This document shows positions 13,882 to 14,644 of a stretch of 14,644 nucleotides of DNA, one piece after another. The stretch covers positions 35,934 through 50,577 of the forward strand of contig DBUY01000076.1 of the NCBI GenBank assembly GCA_002308435.1. Direction: 5' to 3'. The position numbers and the translations under genes are program-made. The notes beneath the pieces are model-generated. The model was not told the DNA's origin, searched no databases, and saw only the letters and a list, made by a program, of their open reading frames with translations. Positions within the stretch are counted from its first letter, which is position 1, and every line of letters begins with the position of its first letter. Source of the stretch: Proteobacteria bacterium UBA1278. Lineage in GTDB: Bacteria > Pseudomonadota > Gammaproteobacteria > Comchoanobacterales > Comchoanobacteraceae.

Positions 13882-14644
13882 TTAGAATGCCATGGTTGCG
13901 CCTATATACCCTGCGGAGCCATCATTTTTCTGAACGCCTTTTTCAGTCGCATCGTGGGTATAGCCAAGGATTGCTGTCACTCCACGTGCAACTGCGTAGG
14001 TTACTGCCGCGTGTGTGCTATCGACACGATCAGTTGATCCAGCACCTACTGCTTCTGAAGTATTAGTGCGAGACATGTCGACTTTAATAGTAAAACCATC
14101 AATGACGTAGCCTACACCCGCTGTAATTTCGTTATAACCGAAGCTCTTCGCACCAACCATATCGGTAAAGTCTCCTTCTTCGGTTTCGGTTTGACCAGCT
14201 TTAATACCAACCGCAAACGTAAAACCACCCATGTCTGGCATACGATACCCCACACCCACATCGCCATGTTGTGTAGAGCCTGCATCCCAAAAGTTATCAG
14301 CGGTTGAAGCATTAGCGGCAAGTGTTATTCCATTAGATACCAAGCCCATTGTTGCATCAAACGTATTCGCGTCGGGAAAGTCCTCATTGTACGTTTTATG
14401 AGATAGAGACGCTGCTCCAAAGATGAATGTACCGTAGTTGCCAGTAAACCCACCCCCATAGCTGATTCCAAATGTTGAACTTTTATCTGCATCCGTGTTG
14501 TCGTTATCCAGTGTTTCCGTTGCGTAGGAAACAGACAATCCCGCAGCAACGGTGCTCGGAAAATTCAAATCGACCTTATCTGTTTCCTGCGCACTATTAT
14601 TAGTACCGCTCTCAGGACCGTCAAAATAAGCCGACCCCGACACA
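13882..14644 (-). CDS. Outer-membrane porin-like protein, N-terminus beyond the window
   Basis: C-terminal 254 codons or so of a beta-barrel protein of the Gram-negative porin superfamily. It shows alternating hydrophobic and polar residues with many Gly, Thr, Asp and Asn, repeated strand-turn patterns (GGFTFAVGIKAGQTETEEGDF, YGTFIFGAASLSHKTY), few Lys and no Cys. It ends GYIGATMAF; the C-terminal Phe is the usual outer-membrane assembly signal. The frame runs off the right edge, so the GTG at the border is not a real start and the signal peptide is not visible. Substrate and exact family cannot be set from this portion. The stop codon (13882-13884) lies after a dyad-rich gap, and ybaB follows on the same strand about 290 bases downstream. 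Confidence 0.8.
   Translation of the reverse strand, partial: VSGSAYFDGPESGTNNSAQETDKVDLNFPSTVAAGLSVSYATETLDNDNTDADKSSTFGISYGGGFTGNYGTFIFGAASLSHKTYNEDFPDANTFDATMGLVSNGITLAANASTADNFWDAGSTQHGDVGVGYRMPDMGGFTFAVGIKAGQTETEEGDFTDMVGAKSFGYNEITAGVGYVIDGFTIKVDMSRTNTSEAVGAGSTDRVDSTHAAVTYAVARGVTAILGYTHDATEKGVQKNDGSAGYIGATMAF

Noticed and set aside
1..14644. CRISPR arrays, insertion sequences, tRNA or rRNA genes, prophage genes
   Set aside because: I looked for regularly spaced repeats, transposase-like frames, terminal inverted repeats and tRNA-like cloverleaf ends with CCA or T-loop patterns, and saw none that could be supported.

Overview
The window looks like chromosomal DNA of a gammaproteobacterium with moderately low GC. 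The order rlmB, S6/S18, a DUF2232-type membrane protein, rplI, dnaB is a gammaproteobacterial housekeeping arrangement. SdhE and a Gram-negative porin fit this too. A dotU–icmF pair, which belongs to type IVB (Dot/Icm) or type VI secretion, and a PnuC-type vitamin transporter suggest a host-associated or intracellular life style, possibly near the Legionellales. The genus cannot be fixed from this window.

Layout. 1–770 (minus) is the N-terminal part of a D-Ala-D-Ala carboxypeptidase cut by the window edge, divergent from rlmB (923–1654, plus). From 1799 a plus-strand block encodes ribosomal proteins and the replicative helicase: an S6–S18 fusion (1799–2356), a DUF2232-like membrane protein (2366–3415), L9 with an acidic tail (3425–4024), dnaB (4088–5449) and sdhE (5481–5780). 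The rest is on the minus strand. Read in the direction of transcription it is: a porin cut by the right edge (13882–14643), ybaB–recR (13592–12628), dotU–icmF (12429–8646), and pnuC–proS–gst (8596–5767). The gst end overlaps the sdhE end tail to tail. No stretch over 300 bases lacks a gene. The longer gaps (about 200 and 260 bases) hold palindromes and repeats described below.

The most striking item is the in-frame fusion of ribosomal proteins S6 and S18, which normally form a heterodimer on the 30S platform. The fusion removes the free S6 C-terminus and the basic N-terminal arm of S18, and leaves no room for priB between them. Other unusual points are an archaeal/eukaryotic-type prolyl-tRNA synthetase without the INS editing domain, an L9 with an extra acidic tail of about 50 residues, a possible leaderless dnaB transcript, an isolated dotU–icmF pair behind a perfect palindrome and a two-turn direct repeat, and a 10-bp perfect inverted repeat ahead of proS.

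All assignments come from reading the sequence and recalling family features. No database search was run.
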